A DNA stretch of 64,000 nt, taken from the NCBI GenBank assembly GCA_002245135.1, contig NGBS01000003.1:124001-188000 (forward strand), in the 5' to 3' direction. Position numbers and translations under genes: made by a program. Below are positions 49,872 through 61,084 of the stretch, piece by piece (the first letter of the stretch is position 1; each line of letters starts with the position of its first letter). This stretch comes from Proteromonas lacertae (taxonomy: Eukaryota; Sar; Bigyra; Opalinata; Proteromonadidae). The notes under the pieces are model-generated. The model was not told the origin of the DNA, searched no databases, and saw only the letters and a list, made by a program, of their open reading frames with translations.

Positions 49872-52548
49872 ATGGGTGGGTGCTGCAGCCAAGATGCTTA
49901 CCTCTACAGAGAGACACTCAGTGATCTCCATGTAAATAAGCCGAAAAGGAACCTTTTCAAAACAGATGAAGAGAAAATTCAAAGAGTTCTAAAATACAGA
50001 GTTGCCAATGATTCAATTTTTCATTCAATCGATCTAAATGCTCAAACAGATATTCCGGTATTTTGTTTCTCTTGATTTATAGACTTCAACACTAACGACC
50101 AAATCCCAGGAAGAAATTGATTTTATTACATCATCGTTACGTTCATTTTATTTATTCTCCTCATTTGATCCGTATATTTCTATCTTTTTTAGCTAATTTT
50201 CTAAATAGAGAAGAATTAGGTGAGTTAGTAAAGCGAATGACCAAAATCCACAAAGATATCGATGAAGACATATTAACAACTGGAAGCCAAGTTGATCACT
50301 TTTATCTAATATACAGTGGAGTTGTGAAATGCACAAAAGATAAGAAAGATGTATATGTATTAGAAAGAGGAAGTGGTTTTGGTGAAAGAGCTTTATTAAT
50401 GAATTCAAATAGCCAAGAAGAAACAATGACAGCCTGCACAGGGTGTGATTTGTGGAGAGTTGAAAAGAATATTTTTTTGTATTTTTAAATTTCTTTATAT
50501 ATTTTTTTAATTTATATAATAGAGCTATTTTAACACGTAATTTCCAACGTATATACAAAGCTACAATAGAATTTTTCAAAAGTCATCCTATTCTCAAAGA
50601 GTTGAATGAGAATGAATGTAAATCTTTACTTAACCATTTTCAATATTTATATGTCAAAGCAGGTGATATAATTTATAATAAAGGTGATAAACCAAATTTC
50701 TTTTATTTAATAGAAAGTGGTGAAGTATGCTTGAATCGTTTTGGAGAGTATAATGGTGAAATAATCCTTCATAAAAATGAATATTTTGGTGATATTTCAC
50801 TCATCAATTATATGAAGAATTATTCTAACTCAAATCAAGACAATAATCACAATAATAGTACAACTGGTACAGGTAATAATAATAATAATACAGGAAATGG
50901 TGGAAATAACAATATGAAAGATGATGGATTGAGTAATAATCCAAATAATAGCAACAACAATAATAATACTTCAAACAATAAAGAAACCAACAACAGTCCA
51001 TATAGTAAATTAATCGTAAGAAATGTGAAAGTATTAGAAGAAAGAAATGCAACTGCTTATGCTAGAAAACCATGTCATTTGGTTGTATTAGATAGTGAGT
51101 TTTATAAAATACTAAGTGAGAAATATAAGAAAGAATTTAGTGATAATATATGTGAAAGAGTATTTAATACTATTCCAGAAATGAAGTGTTTAAGTGATGA
51201 AAAGAAGAAAACAATATATAAGAACTGTGCTAAAGAAAAGAGCTATATAAATGGAAGTAGAATCTTTGAATATAAAGAAAAGAACAATAATTTATATATA
51301 ATAAAAGAAGGTAAAGTAGAATATGAAAAAATAATAGAAAGTGATACAGGTAAATCAGAAAATGATCGTAAAGAGAAAGCTGTTGGATTAATAGGTAATT
51401 ATTACAATCCAACTATATTCATCAAACCATACAGATGTGAAGGAAGTTTACAATGTTTAAGTGATACAAAAATGATTGAAATTAATCGAAATGATTTTTA
51501 TAAATATGTTACAAGTGAAGATGTTAATGAAATGTATTTGAGTAATAAAAGAAGAAATAATAATTCACCTGTTATACCACCTGATCCTGATAATCCATTG
51601 AATAGTTATATTACACTGAAAACACTAGGAAAAGGTACATTTGGTCGAGTTAAACTAGTTAGAAATAAAAATGATAATCATATTTATGCATTGAAAGTAT
51701 TAAAGAAAAGAATAATCATAAGTTATCATCAAGAGCGTAATATAATGAACGAAAAGAGTATTCTATTAGAATGTAATCATCCTTTTATCACTAAGTTATA
51801 TGGAACATTCCAAGATCAGAATAATTTGTATATGTTACAGGAATTTCTTCAAGGAGGTGAATTGTTTAATTTGATATGGAATTTTGGTGGAACTTTAACT
51901 TCAAAAGATGCATGTTTCTATGCAGCTTGTGTATTAAGTGGATTGAGTTATTTACATAGTAAAAATATCGTATATCGTGATTTAAAACCTGAAAATCTAA
52001 TGATTGATAATGAAGGATATGTTAAAATAATCGATTTTGGATTTTCAAAAAAGATAGTTGGTAAAACTTATACATTATGTGGAACTCCTGAATACTTAGC
52101 TCCTGAGTTAGTAATTGGTCGTGGACATAATAAAAGTGTAGATTATTGGGCATATGGTGTATTGATCTTCGAAATGTTATGTGGATATTCACCATTCGCT
52201 GAGAAAGATAAAGGTAAACAATTATATATATGTAGAAATATAATAATGTGTAAATATCAATTCCCACCTCATTTAACTGATGAAAAAGGTAAAGATTTGA
52301 TTAAGAGATTATTAACAGTCAATCCAGTGAAGAGATTAGGTTGTACTGAGAATGGAAGTGATGATATAAAGAATCATAGTTGGTTCCATGATATTAATTG
52401 GGAAAGTCTAGAAAATCGTGAGATTAGTGATAAACCTTGGTTACCTCCTATATTTAATGGTGTAGATGCTGCTTGGTTAGATGAGAAGGAGAATATAGAA
52501 GTGAGTGATCCATTCTATGGAGATTGTTGTTGGGCAAATGATTTTTAA
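49872..52548 (+). CDS. cGMP-dependent protein kinase type (PKG-like AGC kinase)
   Basis: Four exons (introns 25, 37 and 44 nt) give about 856 residues. The start MGGCCSQ is a strong N-myristoylation plus palmitoylation signal, so it is probably membrane-bound. Three cyclic-nucleotide-binding folds follow: one with GSGFGERALLMN, one with NEYFGDISLINYM, which is split by an Asn-rich insert before RNATAYARK, and a degenerate third. The kinase is complete: GKGTFGRVKLV, YALKVLKK, YRDLKPENLMI, DFGFSKK, TLCGTPEYLAPE, and an AGC tail DPFYGDCCWANDF. Only the second pocket keeps an Arg in the phosphate-binding cassette. The layout recalls apicomplexan/ciliate PKG with its extra pockets. Confidence 0.9.
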
Positions 52549-52678
52549 ATATTAATTATTATCTTTAAAAAATATGTTTCTTTTAAAAAACTACATTATA
52601 TATAGAAAATGATTGTTTTTTTCTATTTTTAATCTCAATCAACAATTTATCAAAAAGAAATGGGTGGAATTAATGGAT

Positions 52679-53770
52679 TTAGATTAATTCTTTTTGTAAA
52701 GTACAAGCTAATCCATAATAATTGTCAAAACAATCACATATTCCTGTTTCTGTAAGACATTTACCATTTCCACCACACACTAATGGAGCAATTCCACTTT
52801 CTACCTTTGCTTCAATTGTAGTAGCAGATAATGTTGCACCATCACCATCAGCAAACATTCCATGATATCCAGGTGCAGATTTCTGTTCTCCAAATTCAGC
52901 ATCCAGATTTAAATGCTTCTTTACCAATTATTCTCATTGGAGTTTGTTTTCCTGTTTGATGTTTACCGAATTTAATAGTAATTGTTTTAGCTGTACTATC
53001 AGCAGTTACACTATCTAAATCTATTACACCTGGTGGTAATGCTCTTAATGCTGTTTCAATTGCAGTTGTATCATGCATTATTAACACTACCACTTGTTGA
53101 TTTAATTTCTACTCTATCAGTATACCATTTTCTTCCTAATTGATCTGTATATTCTATATAACCATAACCGGTATTTGAAGTGGTAAATTCAAATACTTGT
53201 GTAGTTTGTGGTTCACTATCACAGTCACTTACGCTCACATAACCTGTTGGACATTTTCTTTGACTACAATCATATCCAGTCCATTCTTTATCACAAACAC
53301 ATTGAAAACTATGATCTTTATCCCAATACTTGTAATCTTTTGCTTTCCATCCACCATTATTCTCCTTCCAATATCCATTATCGTAATAAGCATCTTCTAA
53401 TACTCGATCTTCTAACTTCAATAAGTTAACAGGAGTACAAACTCCATGATTATTACAGTCATTTGGACATTTTTGTCTTTGACAAGCATTACCTTCATAT
53501 CCATCAAAACAATCACACTCTCCTTTTACTCTATCGCATTTACCTTGACCAGAACATTCTAAAAAAGTTCTTTCACCTTCTCCTAACTTACCATTTGGAT
53601 CAGTGTAAGGTACATCTCTTGGACATAATCTTGAACTACAATCACCTCCTGCTAAAACCAAATGAACATAAACACACACCGTTGTTACAGCTGCCGTGTC
53701 CACTACACATGTTTGGGCATGTGATAGCATAACAGCATATTACTACTGACAATAATAAGATAAACTTCAT
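52679..53770 (-). CDS. Mastigoneme-like secreted EGF-repeat protein with three +1 frame breaks
   Basis: The ATG at 53770 opens a signal peptide (MKFILLLSVVICCYAIT) and an EGF module CPNMCSGHGSCNNGVCLC. Further modules are CSGQGKCDRVKGECDCFDGY, CPNDCNNHGVCTP, YKYWDKDHSFQCVCDKEW...DCSQRKCP, and a final CGGNGKCLTETGICDCFDNY. The order and the YxxWDxDxxxxCVCDxxxxGxDCSxRxCP block are typical of stramenopile mastigoneme (tubular flagellar hair) proteins. The frame breaks at TGA codons 53642-53644, 53071-53073 and 52896-52898. In each case reading continues homologously one base later, giving about 362 residues overall. No suitable intron spans the second and third breaks. It is either a frameshifted gene, a recent pseudogene, or misassembled. 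Confidence 0.75.
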
Positions 53771-53910
53771 GATATGAAAAATTCAAAAAAATATGTTGGA
53801 TTTGAAACGAATAATTCGTCAAAATAGATTTGAATATTCTTGTTTTTTGAATGAACTAAACCATCATAACAATCATGTACAAACTAATCTTAAATTATTT
53901 ACATAGTTTA

Positions 53911-55021
53911 TTAATTATTATTCTTTTCTGGCTTGGGTGAAGGATAAACAGGAACAATTTTAGATTTTCCCATCTTGAACGAAGCATTACTGTTTAAATT
54001 AGCACTAGCTTTCATAGACTTACCAGGAGCAAACGATAATTTGCTCAAAGAAGAAACATAAGAAGCATTATAATCAGTTGAAGAGACTGTAGATGAATGA
54101 TGTGCTGATTTCTTAGTCTTAGTGTATTTCAATTCAAATAAACTCAGTATCTGCTCTCTTACAGCAGGTAATTCAGTCACTGCAACATTATAATCTGAAT
54201 GTAATGGTTCAGGAATATTCAATATCCTTCGTTTTAGTGCTTTAGTACAACTTTCATTGAATATCAAAAACCCTTGATCATTAGATCGATTATATCTACA
54301 TCTAATAGTAATAGCTTCTTTTATTTCATCACTTATTATTTGTTTATTTATACAGCTTCGTATTTCCTTTATTGGTCCACTGAATTCAGTATTGATTATA
54401 AACGAATTAATAAAAGTCTCTGATAAATACGCATTCTTTTGATCCTTCGTTAATGATGATGTATAAAATGTTTCAAATGTATTTACACTTCCTTTATCTA
54501 AGCCTAAAAGGTTAAAAAACGTTTCTACATCATCTATTGTTAAAACTGATTTTTCTGTTCCAAAACAGATGAATAATAAAAGGGAAATGAGGGTAATATC
54601 ATCTTCAAAACAAAATATCATTATGAATTGAAAAAATTCTTCTATATCTACCTCCAGAACTATAGATCAAGTAAAATCAAGATAAAATATACAAGATGGT
54701 TCGAAATATTTCCTAATAAATGGTCGATCTGTCATATGCAGCAACATTAACAAGTCCATATATGTTATTGTCTCTTGAGTTCTTCTATCCCAACATTTCA
54801 GAAAGGGCGTTTTAATTAAATTAACCTCATAGTGATTTACTATAAAAATAAATAAAGCAGATTATACGAAAATAATAACTAGCAAGCTTTCGAGATAGAC
54901 TATCTGTTAGAATTGAAGTATCTTTGAATGTATTTCTGTTTTTATGTGATACAAGAGTGTAGAAATCGGTTAACTAAATATTAAAAATCAATTATACCAG
55001 CTGCTCTCGTGAAACAACCAT
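53911..55021 (-). CDS. EF-hand-like helical protein, paralogue of the gene at 36.6 kb
   Basis: Four exons (introns 24, 28 and 33 nt) give about 341 residues. Visible segments are MVVSREQLLTDFYTLVSHK, LASYYFLNHYEVNLIKTPFL, CWDRRTQETITYMDLLMLL, VDIEEFFQFIMIFCFEDD and TIDDVETFFNLLGLDKGSVN. They align with the 36.6 kb protein at FLNHYEVNxIK, CW/LW, and DIEEFFQF/DFFQF. Both share a phase-1 intron just before the NHYEV block. An EF-hand-like helix-loop-helix is likely at DVETFFNLLGLDKG. The tail is Ser/Lys-rich (KKSAHHSSTVSSTDYN, PVYPSPKPEKNNN). Function unknown; it sits among flagellar-type genes. Confidence 0.7.
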
Positions 55022-55148
55022 TTTTCGTTATTTCAATCAATTTTTCATACACCGATTTAGTTTTGTTTAAAAAACCCAACTACAACAATAAGGCAATAAT
55101 AATATGATTAGATAATCAATAGAATAATTATATTTCAATAATTGCGTA

Positions 55149-56579
55149 TTAATAAGCTGTAGCGTGTGAATTATTATTATATCGAACAGATTTAGTTGAT
55201 GAATAACCAGGAGGAAGAGCATTTCCAGCACTAGCTTTTGCAAGCTGTGGAATTCTATTTGCATTTTTCAGTTCTGTTGGAATGACAACATTCTTTCCAG
55301 AAGGATTATTAATCGAAGGATATGACATACTTTGATAAGTATAAACACCTTGCTGTGCAGGTGAATATATATTCTGTTGTAATTGTTGTTGCTGATAAGA
55401 AGGATGAGTAATATAAGGATGATATACATATCCATAGCCATATTGTTGTTGTTGAGACAAAGGAGGTGATGGTACTTGTTGTTGTTGTTTCAGTAATATC
55501 GGTGGTTTCACTTGTTGTTCTGAAGGTGGTGGTGGTTGAAGAATAATAGTATTATATGGAGATGGTGGAATAACCATTCTATTCACTGGTATATTAAACT
55601 GCCTCTGTTCTACTGGTGATATTGGAATAGGTAATGGTGGTGATAAAGATTTCTTCGGTAATTGTTGTTGTTGAGTTGGTAATGGTATTGATTCTATCAT
55701 ATCTGAATTTTTTATTTCTATTAGACAAGAAATAGGATTATGATCAGAATAAAGATTCATTAATAAATCATCTTGACTTTTACATTTAAACCTTTTTTGC
55801 AAACCAAATATAAAATCAATGGTACATTTCCTCTTTGGAAAACTTTTTAAAGATGTATTTGACATTAAATCATAACCACTTGCTTTTATTGTATTAAATG
55901 TTTCTGAATTTTCTTCAGTATTAAAATCCCCTGTTAATAAGACTGGATAACTATAATCCTTACAATATTCATATATTCTACCTAATAAATGCATTATTTG
56001 AACTCTTCTAGGTTCTTCATTTTCAGCAAATGCTGCTAAATGAACAGTAACAACAACAAAATCTATTTATAATATATTATAATTATTTGTTTATATTATA
56101 CGAATTGATGGCTTATTCCTAAGTGATAAATGTACTAATAATGCGGCAGTACCTGCTTTAACATTGCCATCATTAACTCCTTCAATTGGAGGGAATTCAA
56201 TTGGTTTATAATCTTCATACTTGAAATCTCTCCGATTTAAAAGCTATAACTACACCATCCCTATTGTGGGTATTTCCAAAACAATCTGGCTTTCTCGTGT
56301 AATACGACTCATAACCAAAATCATCCAGAGTAGATTTTAACCACTCATAATAAAAATCAACTTCCTAAACAAATTAAAACTTTTAATATAATATATGCAT
56401 ACCTGAAAACAGTATATATCATGTTTCATATTTTCGAATAATTTCTTATAACTCTTTATTCTTTCTTCAGTCTGTTTATTATATTTATTTCGACTAATTT
56501 ATGTATAAATAAAAATATACGACCAATCAGGGAAGACATTAAAGGTCATAATCTTTATTTCTTCATTCTGTGATGACAT
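55149..56579 (-). CDS. Endonuclease/exonuclease/phosphatase-fold protein with one +1 frame break
   Basis: Four exons (introns about 27, 38 and 39 nt). The EEP-fold signatures are IMTFNVFPDW, YCFQEVDFYY (catalytic Glu), HLAAFAENEE, LTGDFNTEEN (catalytic Asp/Asn) and SDHNPI (catalytic His). This places it near the CCR4/Angel/nocturnin group or related phosphodiesterases; the substrate cannot be told. The C-terminal ~170 residues are a Pro/Gln-rich low-complexity tail. After FKSERFQV an in-frame TGA (56215-56217) interrupts the core, and the conserved continuation EDYKPIEFPP is in the +1 frame. The total is then about 441 residues. It is either recoded, decaying or an assembly error; compare the mastigoneme-like neighbour. 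Confidence 0.7.
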
Positions 56580-56868
56580 TATTGCGTTTAATAACTAAAT
56601 ATGATTATTAGAAGTTTAGAAAAAAACAGAGTCCAGAAAATTCTTTGTTAAAATGAAAATGTAATAAATGAAAAGTAATTTACATAAAATAATGTACAAA
56701 AATAAATACAACGATCTTAGCATTTATTCATTCAAAATTAGTTATATTATGCTTCACCCAATCAATTAGCGACAGATGAAGAATATGTGTAAAAACTTCA
56801 AAAATGAATTCAAAATTACATATTTTCTTCTTTTAACACAAAAACTAGTATGACAAGACAAATATAAA

Positions 56869-57240
56869 TTAATCCATGTGGTAAACACTATCTAAAGTAT
56901 ACCAATCTCCTTCTAAAATTGTAGCAAACTTAGCTGTCCATTCTTTCCCTGCTGCTGATGCTCTAAAACCTTTAAGATCTTCTTTTAAATTAGTTCCAGT
57001 ATATCTATTGAGTAAATTAAAAAAGTGAAAATGAAAAAGTCATACTCGAAGTAAGTAAATACTACACCTGCATGATGACCAACAGTATAATTTGCACAGT
57101 GATGTTTATGAAGTTCATCTTTAACTGCAGCTGGCATTGAAGTATATAACTCAGTAAATTGTTTTAAACAGTCTAAAATAGATAGAAGAAAATTAGGTCA
57201 TACTTCCCTTAAGTTTTGATACTTGACAAACTTGCTTCAT
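56869..57240 (-). CDS. L-rhamnose mutarotase family protein
   Basis: Three exons (introns 31 and 41 nt) encode 99 residues, close to bacterial RhaM (~104). RhaM interconverts the alpha and beta anomers of L-rhamnose. The order of conserved blocks matches: MKQVCQVSKLKG, FTELYTSMPAAVKDELHKHH, NYTVGHHAGVVFTYFEYTG, KGFRASAAGKEWTAKF and EGDWYTLDSVYHMD. The introns show it is a resident nuclear gene. The family is best known from bacteria, so an old transfer is possible. It implies handling of rhamnose or related sugars, perhaps from prey or plant polysaccharides. Confidence 0.75.
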
Positions 57241-57414
57241 TGACTTTAAAAAAGAAAAGAAAGAATTTTAATTTGAAACGGTGTAAAAATGACCCAAATT
57301 TACATAATTCATGTAATTTTGATATTTTTCATCAAAACACACACATTCTTAATAAATAATATAATATATTAATATAATATAACTAAGAATAAATAAATTT
57401 CAAAACTATAAATC

Positions 57415-59079
57415 TCAACTATAATAATGTGTCCATCTTTTGTACTGTTTACCTGGAGCTATTGGTTTCTTTGGCTTTACATCTGTATTCAATCCCTTCT
57501 TCGCAGAAGTAACAGGAGAAGTTGGAATAGTAGGAATAGCAGGTAATGACAAATCACCTATCTTCTTAAGCTGTTTAACATTTGCATTCTTTCTCATTTC
57601 TTTCTCTTTCTTAAATTCCAAATTTTTCATCTCACCAGATTCAATAGCATGCAAAGTATCAGCTAATGACGCAGATTTCAACACAACTGGTGCAAATCCA
57701 CCATATCCACTATGCTGAATCATCTTATCTCTACTCTGTCTAAGTCTCTCTAATAGAATATTCAGAAAGTGCTCTCTTTCTTCTCTTGATAAATCACTAA
57801 TGGCAGGAGGTGGGCTTCTATAACTAATAAATGAACTACGAATATCCTCTAAACAGAACATACAGAAAAGAGCCGTTTCATCTAATAATTCATCCCTCTC
57901 TTTTGATTCTTTTTCCATTCTTTTCATTTTAGATTTTATTATATCATTCTCTTTTATATATTTATTCATTTCTTCCTCTAAGTTCTGATTATTATTGTTA
58001 TTATTATTAGATAATGAAGAAGGTGGATAATATGAACAACTAATATTTTCAGATTTACTTTCATTTTCACTTTCTTCTTCTTTTTCTTCTTTTTCATCTA
58101 TTGCAATATCAGGTGGTGGTGGAGGTAATGAATCAACAGATGAAGTTATAGATTTACTACTACTACTATCTGACATTTTACTATTTCTTCTATTTTTATT
58201 ATTATTATTATTGTTTTTCTTCATCATTATTAATTCAGATACTTTCTCAGATTGTGCAATTTTAGTTGCTAATTTTTGATTCTTTTTACATAACAATTTC
58301 TCATTCTCTTTAAATATATCAATCTTACTTTTTAAAGCTTTATTTTCATTCTCTAAGTTACTATTCTTTTCATTTAAATTTCGGATTTGGGAGTTCATTA
58401 ATTGTATTATATTTGTCTTTTCTTCTAATTCATATAATGCTTTCTTTGTAGTTGTTGATAAATTACTGTATTGTAAAGACATTAATTCTTCTTTTTGACT
58501 GTTTAGTTTTCTTAACATTTCTTCATTCATTTTTCTTCGTAGATCCACTAAATCGTGATTTAATTGGTTTACATCATTTTCATGCATTTTCTTTTCATTT
58601 TTTAATTCTTGTTTTGTATCTGATAATTCTTTTTCTAATCTGATTTTGTTTTCTTTGAATTCTTCTAATATTCGTAATTCATTCTTCAGTTTGCTGATTT
58701 TTATTTCCAATTCATCACATTCTGCATAATGGGATTGTCTTAAATCATCCATTTCTTTTTCATGTGCTTTTTCATTATCTTCTATCTCTTTCCTTAGATT
58801 TTCCTTATCCTTATCAAGCATAGCTATTCTTTCAGTGCAATTATCCAGTTGTTTTGTTAAATGGTCAAACATCACCAAATTATCTTCTTCTTTCTTTTTT
58901 AGATTTACATTAAGTATTTTATTTTGTTCTTGAAGAGTCTTTACTTTCGTTCTTAAATCACTAGTTACTTCCCCAATAATAGCATTAGTTAAGTATTCTC
59001 CGGGTTTAAAATCCGATTTAACTTCAGGCAAAGAATTTTCTTCATCCTCGGTTATTTCTTTTGTCTCTTTATCAGCCAT
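57415..59079 (-). CDS. CFAP157-like coiled-coil ciliary protein
   Basis: A single exon of 554 residues from MADKETKE (an in-frame ATG at 59115 is an alternative). The N-terminal two-thirds is a continuous coiled coil whose landmark order resembles CFAP157: LEEFKENKIRLEKELSDT, then NQLNHDLVDLRRKMNEEMLR, LSTTTKKALYELEEKTNIIQ and LENENKALKSKI. The C-terminal part has a helical domain (FCMFCLEDIRSSFISYR, REEREHFLNILLERLRQ). CFAP157 proteins locate to basal bodies and are needed for normal axonemes. The family call is by landmark pattern only and coiled coils mislead easily. It is divergent from beta-adaptin. Confidence 0.6.
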   Translation of the reverse strand: MADKETKEITEDEENSLPEVKSDFKPGEYLTNAIIGEVTSDLRTKVKTLQEQNKILNVNLKKKEEDNLVMFDHLTKQLDNCTERIAMLDKDKENLRKEIEDNEKAHEKEMDDLRQSHYAECDELEIKISKLKNELRILEEFKENKIRLEKELSDTKQELKNEKKMHENDVNQLNHDLVDLRRKMNEEMLRKLNSQKEELMSLQYSNLSTTTKKALYELEEKTNIIQLMNSQIRNLNEKNSNLENENKALKSKIDIFKENEKLLCKKNQKLATKIAQSEKVSELIMMKKNNNNNNKNRRNSKMSDSSSSKSITSSVDSLPPPPPDIAIDEKEEKEEESENESKSENISCSYYPPSSLSNNNNNNNQNLEEEMNKYIKENDIIKSKMKRMEKESKERDELLDETALFCMFCLEDIRSSFISYRSPPPAISDLSREEREHFLNILLERLRQSRDKMIQHSGYGGFAPVVLKSASLADTLHAIESGEMKNLEFKKEKEMRKNANVKQLKKIGDLSLPAIPTIPTSPVTSAKKGLNTDVKPKKPIAPGKQYKRWTHYYS

Positions 59080-59112
59080 TTCGAAAAAATAGAAAAAAAA
59101 CTGACAAACTGT

Positions 59113-59145
59113 CAAGCTTTATTTTTCACAAACCAATATTCAAGC
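59113..59145 (+). promoter_or_regulatory. Two CAAGC motifs in the CFAP157-like/beta-adaptin promoter
   Basis: CAAGC occurs at 59113-59117 and 59141-59145. It is followed by TCTTGATTATCAAGA, an imperfect inverted relative. The gap separates the divergent starts at 59079 and 59231. Same set as the other upstream CAAGC/GCTTG words. Confidence 0.4.
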
Positions 59146-59230
59146 AATCAACTATACGTTTTTATAAATCTTTCTTGATTATCAAGAAATTGATTTTAAG
59201 ATACTTTTTTTGATTTATTTTAATTAAATC

Positions 59231-61049
59231 ATGTTCAGCAAAAAGAAGGCACAAGGTAAAGATGGTATTTTTACTATTGTTATATTCTTTATCTGAATAG
59301 GTGAATTCTCCGAATACAAGGAAGAGTTAAGCAGTTCTAAGTTAGATGTGAAGAAAAGTGCAATCAAAAAGATTATTGGTGCTTTAACAGTTGGTAAAGA
59401 TATGTCACCACTTTTCGTTGATGTAGTAAACTGTATTCAAACAGAAGATATGGAAATGAAGAAGTTGGTCTATCTTTACGTTATTAGTTATGCTGATAAA
59501 AAGCCAGATCTTGCTATTTTGGCTGTATCAACCTTCACAAAGGATGCTGGAAGTGAAAACCCCATCCTAAGAGCTTTAGCCATTCGTACCATGGGTTGCA
59601 TTCGTGTTGAACAAATTGCAGAATATTTATGTGAACCATTAAGAAAGGCTATGGAAGATGAAGATCCATACGTCAGAAAGACAGCTGCAGTCGCTGTAGC
59701 TAAATTATACGATATTACACCAGAAGTTGTAGAAGAGCAAGGTTTCATTGATTCCTTAAAAGAATTAATTTCAGATTCAAATCCAACAGTCGTTTCAAAT
59801 GCAATTGCTGCTTTATCAGAAATTCAAGAAAACTCACCAAATGATGTATTAACCATTGATATCAGAACTTTACAAAAATTATTAGCTGCATTAGATGAAT
59901 GTATTGAATGGGGTCAAATTTACATATTGGATGCATTAGTTGCCTATTCACCACGTACAGCAAGAGAAGCTGAAACTATTGTAGATCGTGTAGCACCCAG
60001 ATTACAAGCTGGTAACAGTGCAATAGTGTTAAGTGCAACAAAAGTCATTTTAAAGATGATGGATTCAATAGAAAATGAAGATACATTGAAATCAATTTCT
60101 AGAAAATTAGCTCCACCATTAGTCTCTTTATTATCATCAGATAAGAATGAAATTCAATATATTGCTTTAAGAAATATAAACTTAATTGTACAGAAAAGAC
60201 CACAAATATTACAAAATGAAATTAAAGTATTCTTCTGTAAATACAACGATCCAATCTTTGTAAAGATGGAGAAATTAGATATTTTAGTCAAATTAGCTAA
60301 ACACAGAAACATTGATCAATTATTGAGTGAGTTTAAGACATATGCAACTGAAGTTGATGTTGATGTAGTAAGATGCAGTGTAAGATGTATTGGTGCTTGT
60401 GCTATTAAGATTGAGAAAGTAGCTGATCGTTGTGTTAAAGCATTATTATCATTAGTTGAAACTAAAGTCCATGTAGTTGTACAAGAATCAATTATTGTGA
60501 TTAGAGATATATTCAGAAGATATCCTAATAAGTATGAATCAATTATTGCTAACTTGTGTGAAAATTTGGATACTTTAGATGAACCAGAAGCTAAAGCTGC
60601 TATGATATGGATTATTGGTGAATATTCTGATAGAATTGATAATGCTGATGAATTATTAGAAATGTTTATGGATAACTTTGATGATGAAGGTTCAAATGTT
60701 CAATTACAAATATTAACAGCTGTAGTAAAGTTATTCTTAATGAAACCAGAAGATACACAAGCTATGGTTACTCAATTATTAGATATGGTTACAAAGGAAG
60801 CTGATAATCCAGATCTTCGAGATAGAGGTTATGTATATTGGAGATTATTATCTAAAGATCCTGAGATTGCCAGATCAGTTGTATTCGCAGAAAGACCAGT
60901 GATTGGTGAAGATATTGGTACTTATGATGCTGAATTATTAGATACTTTATTATTGAATGTTGGTACATTAGCTGCTGTATATCATAAACCTCCAGAGACA
61001 TTTATTAAGAGATTGGATATTCATGAGAAGAGATTGGCTGGTGAAGAAG

Positions 61050-61084
<35 letters not shown>

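Noticed and set aside
52201-52240. GTAAAC...TGTAG inside the PKG kinase domain as an intron
   Set aside because: Removing it introduces stops; read-through keeps the kinase domain at normal length.
54886-54895. AGCAAGCTTT as another upstream CAAGC element
   Set aside because: It lies inside a coding exon (SRKLASY) of the EF-hand-like gene, so it is not evidence for a promoter motif.
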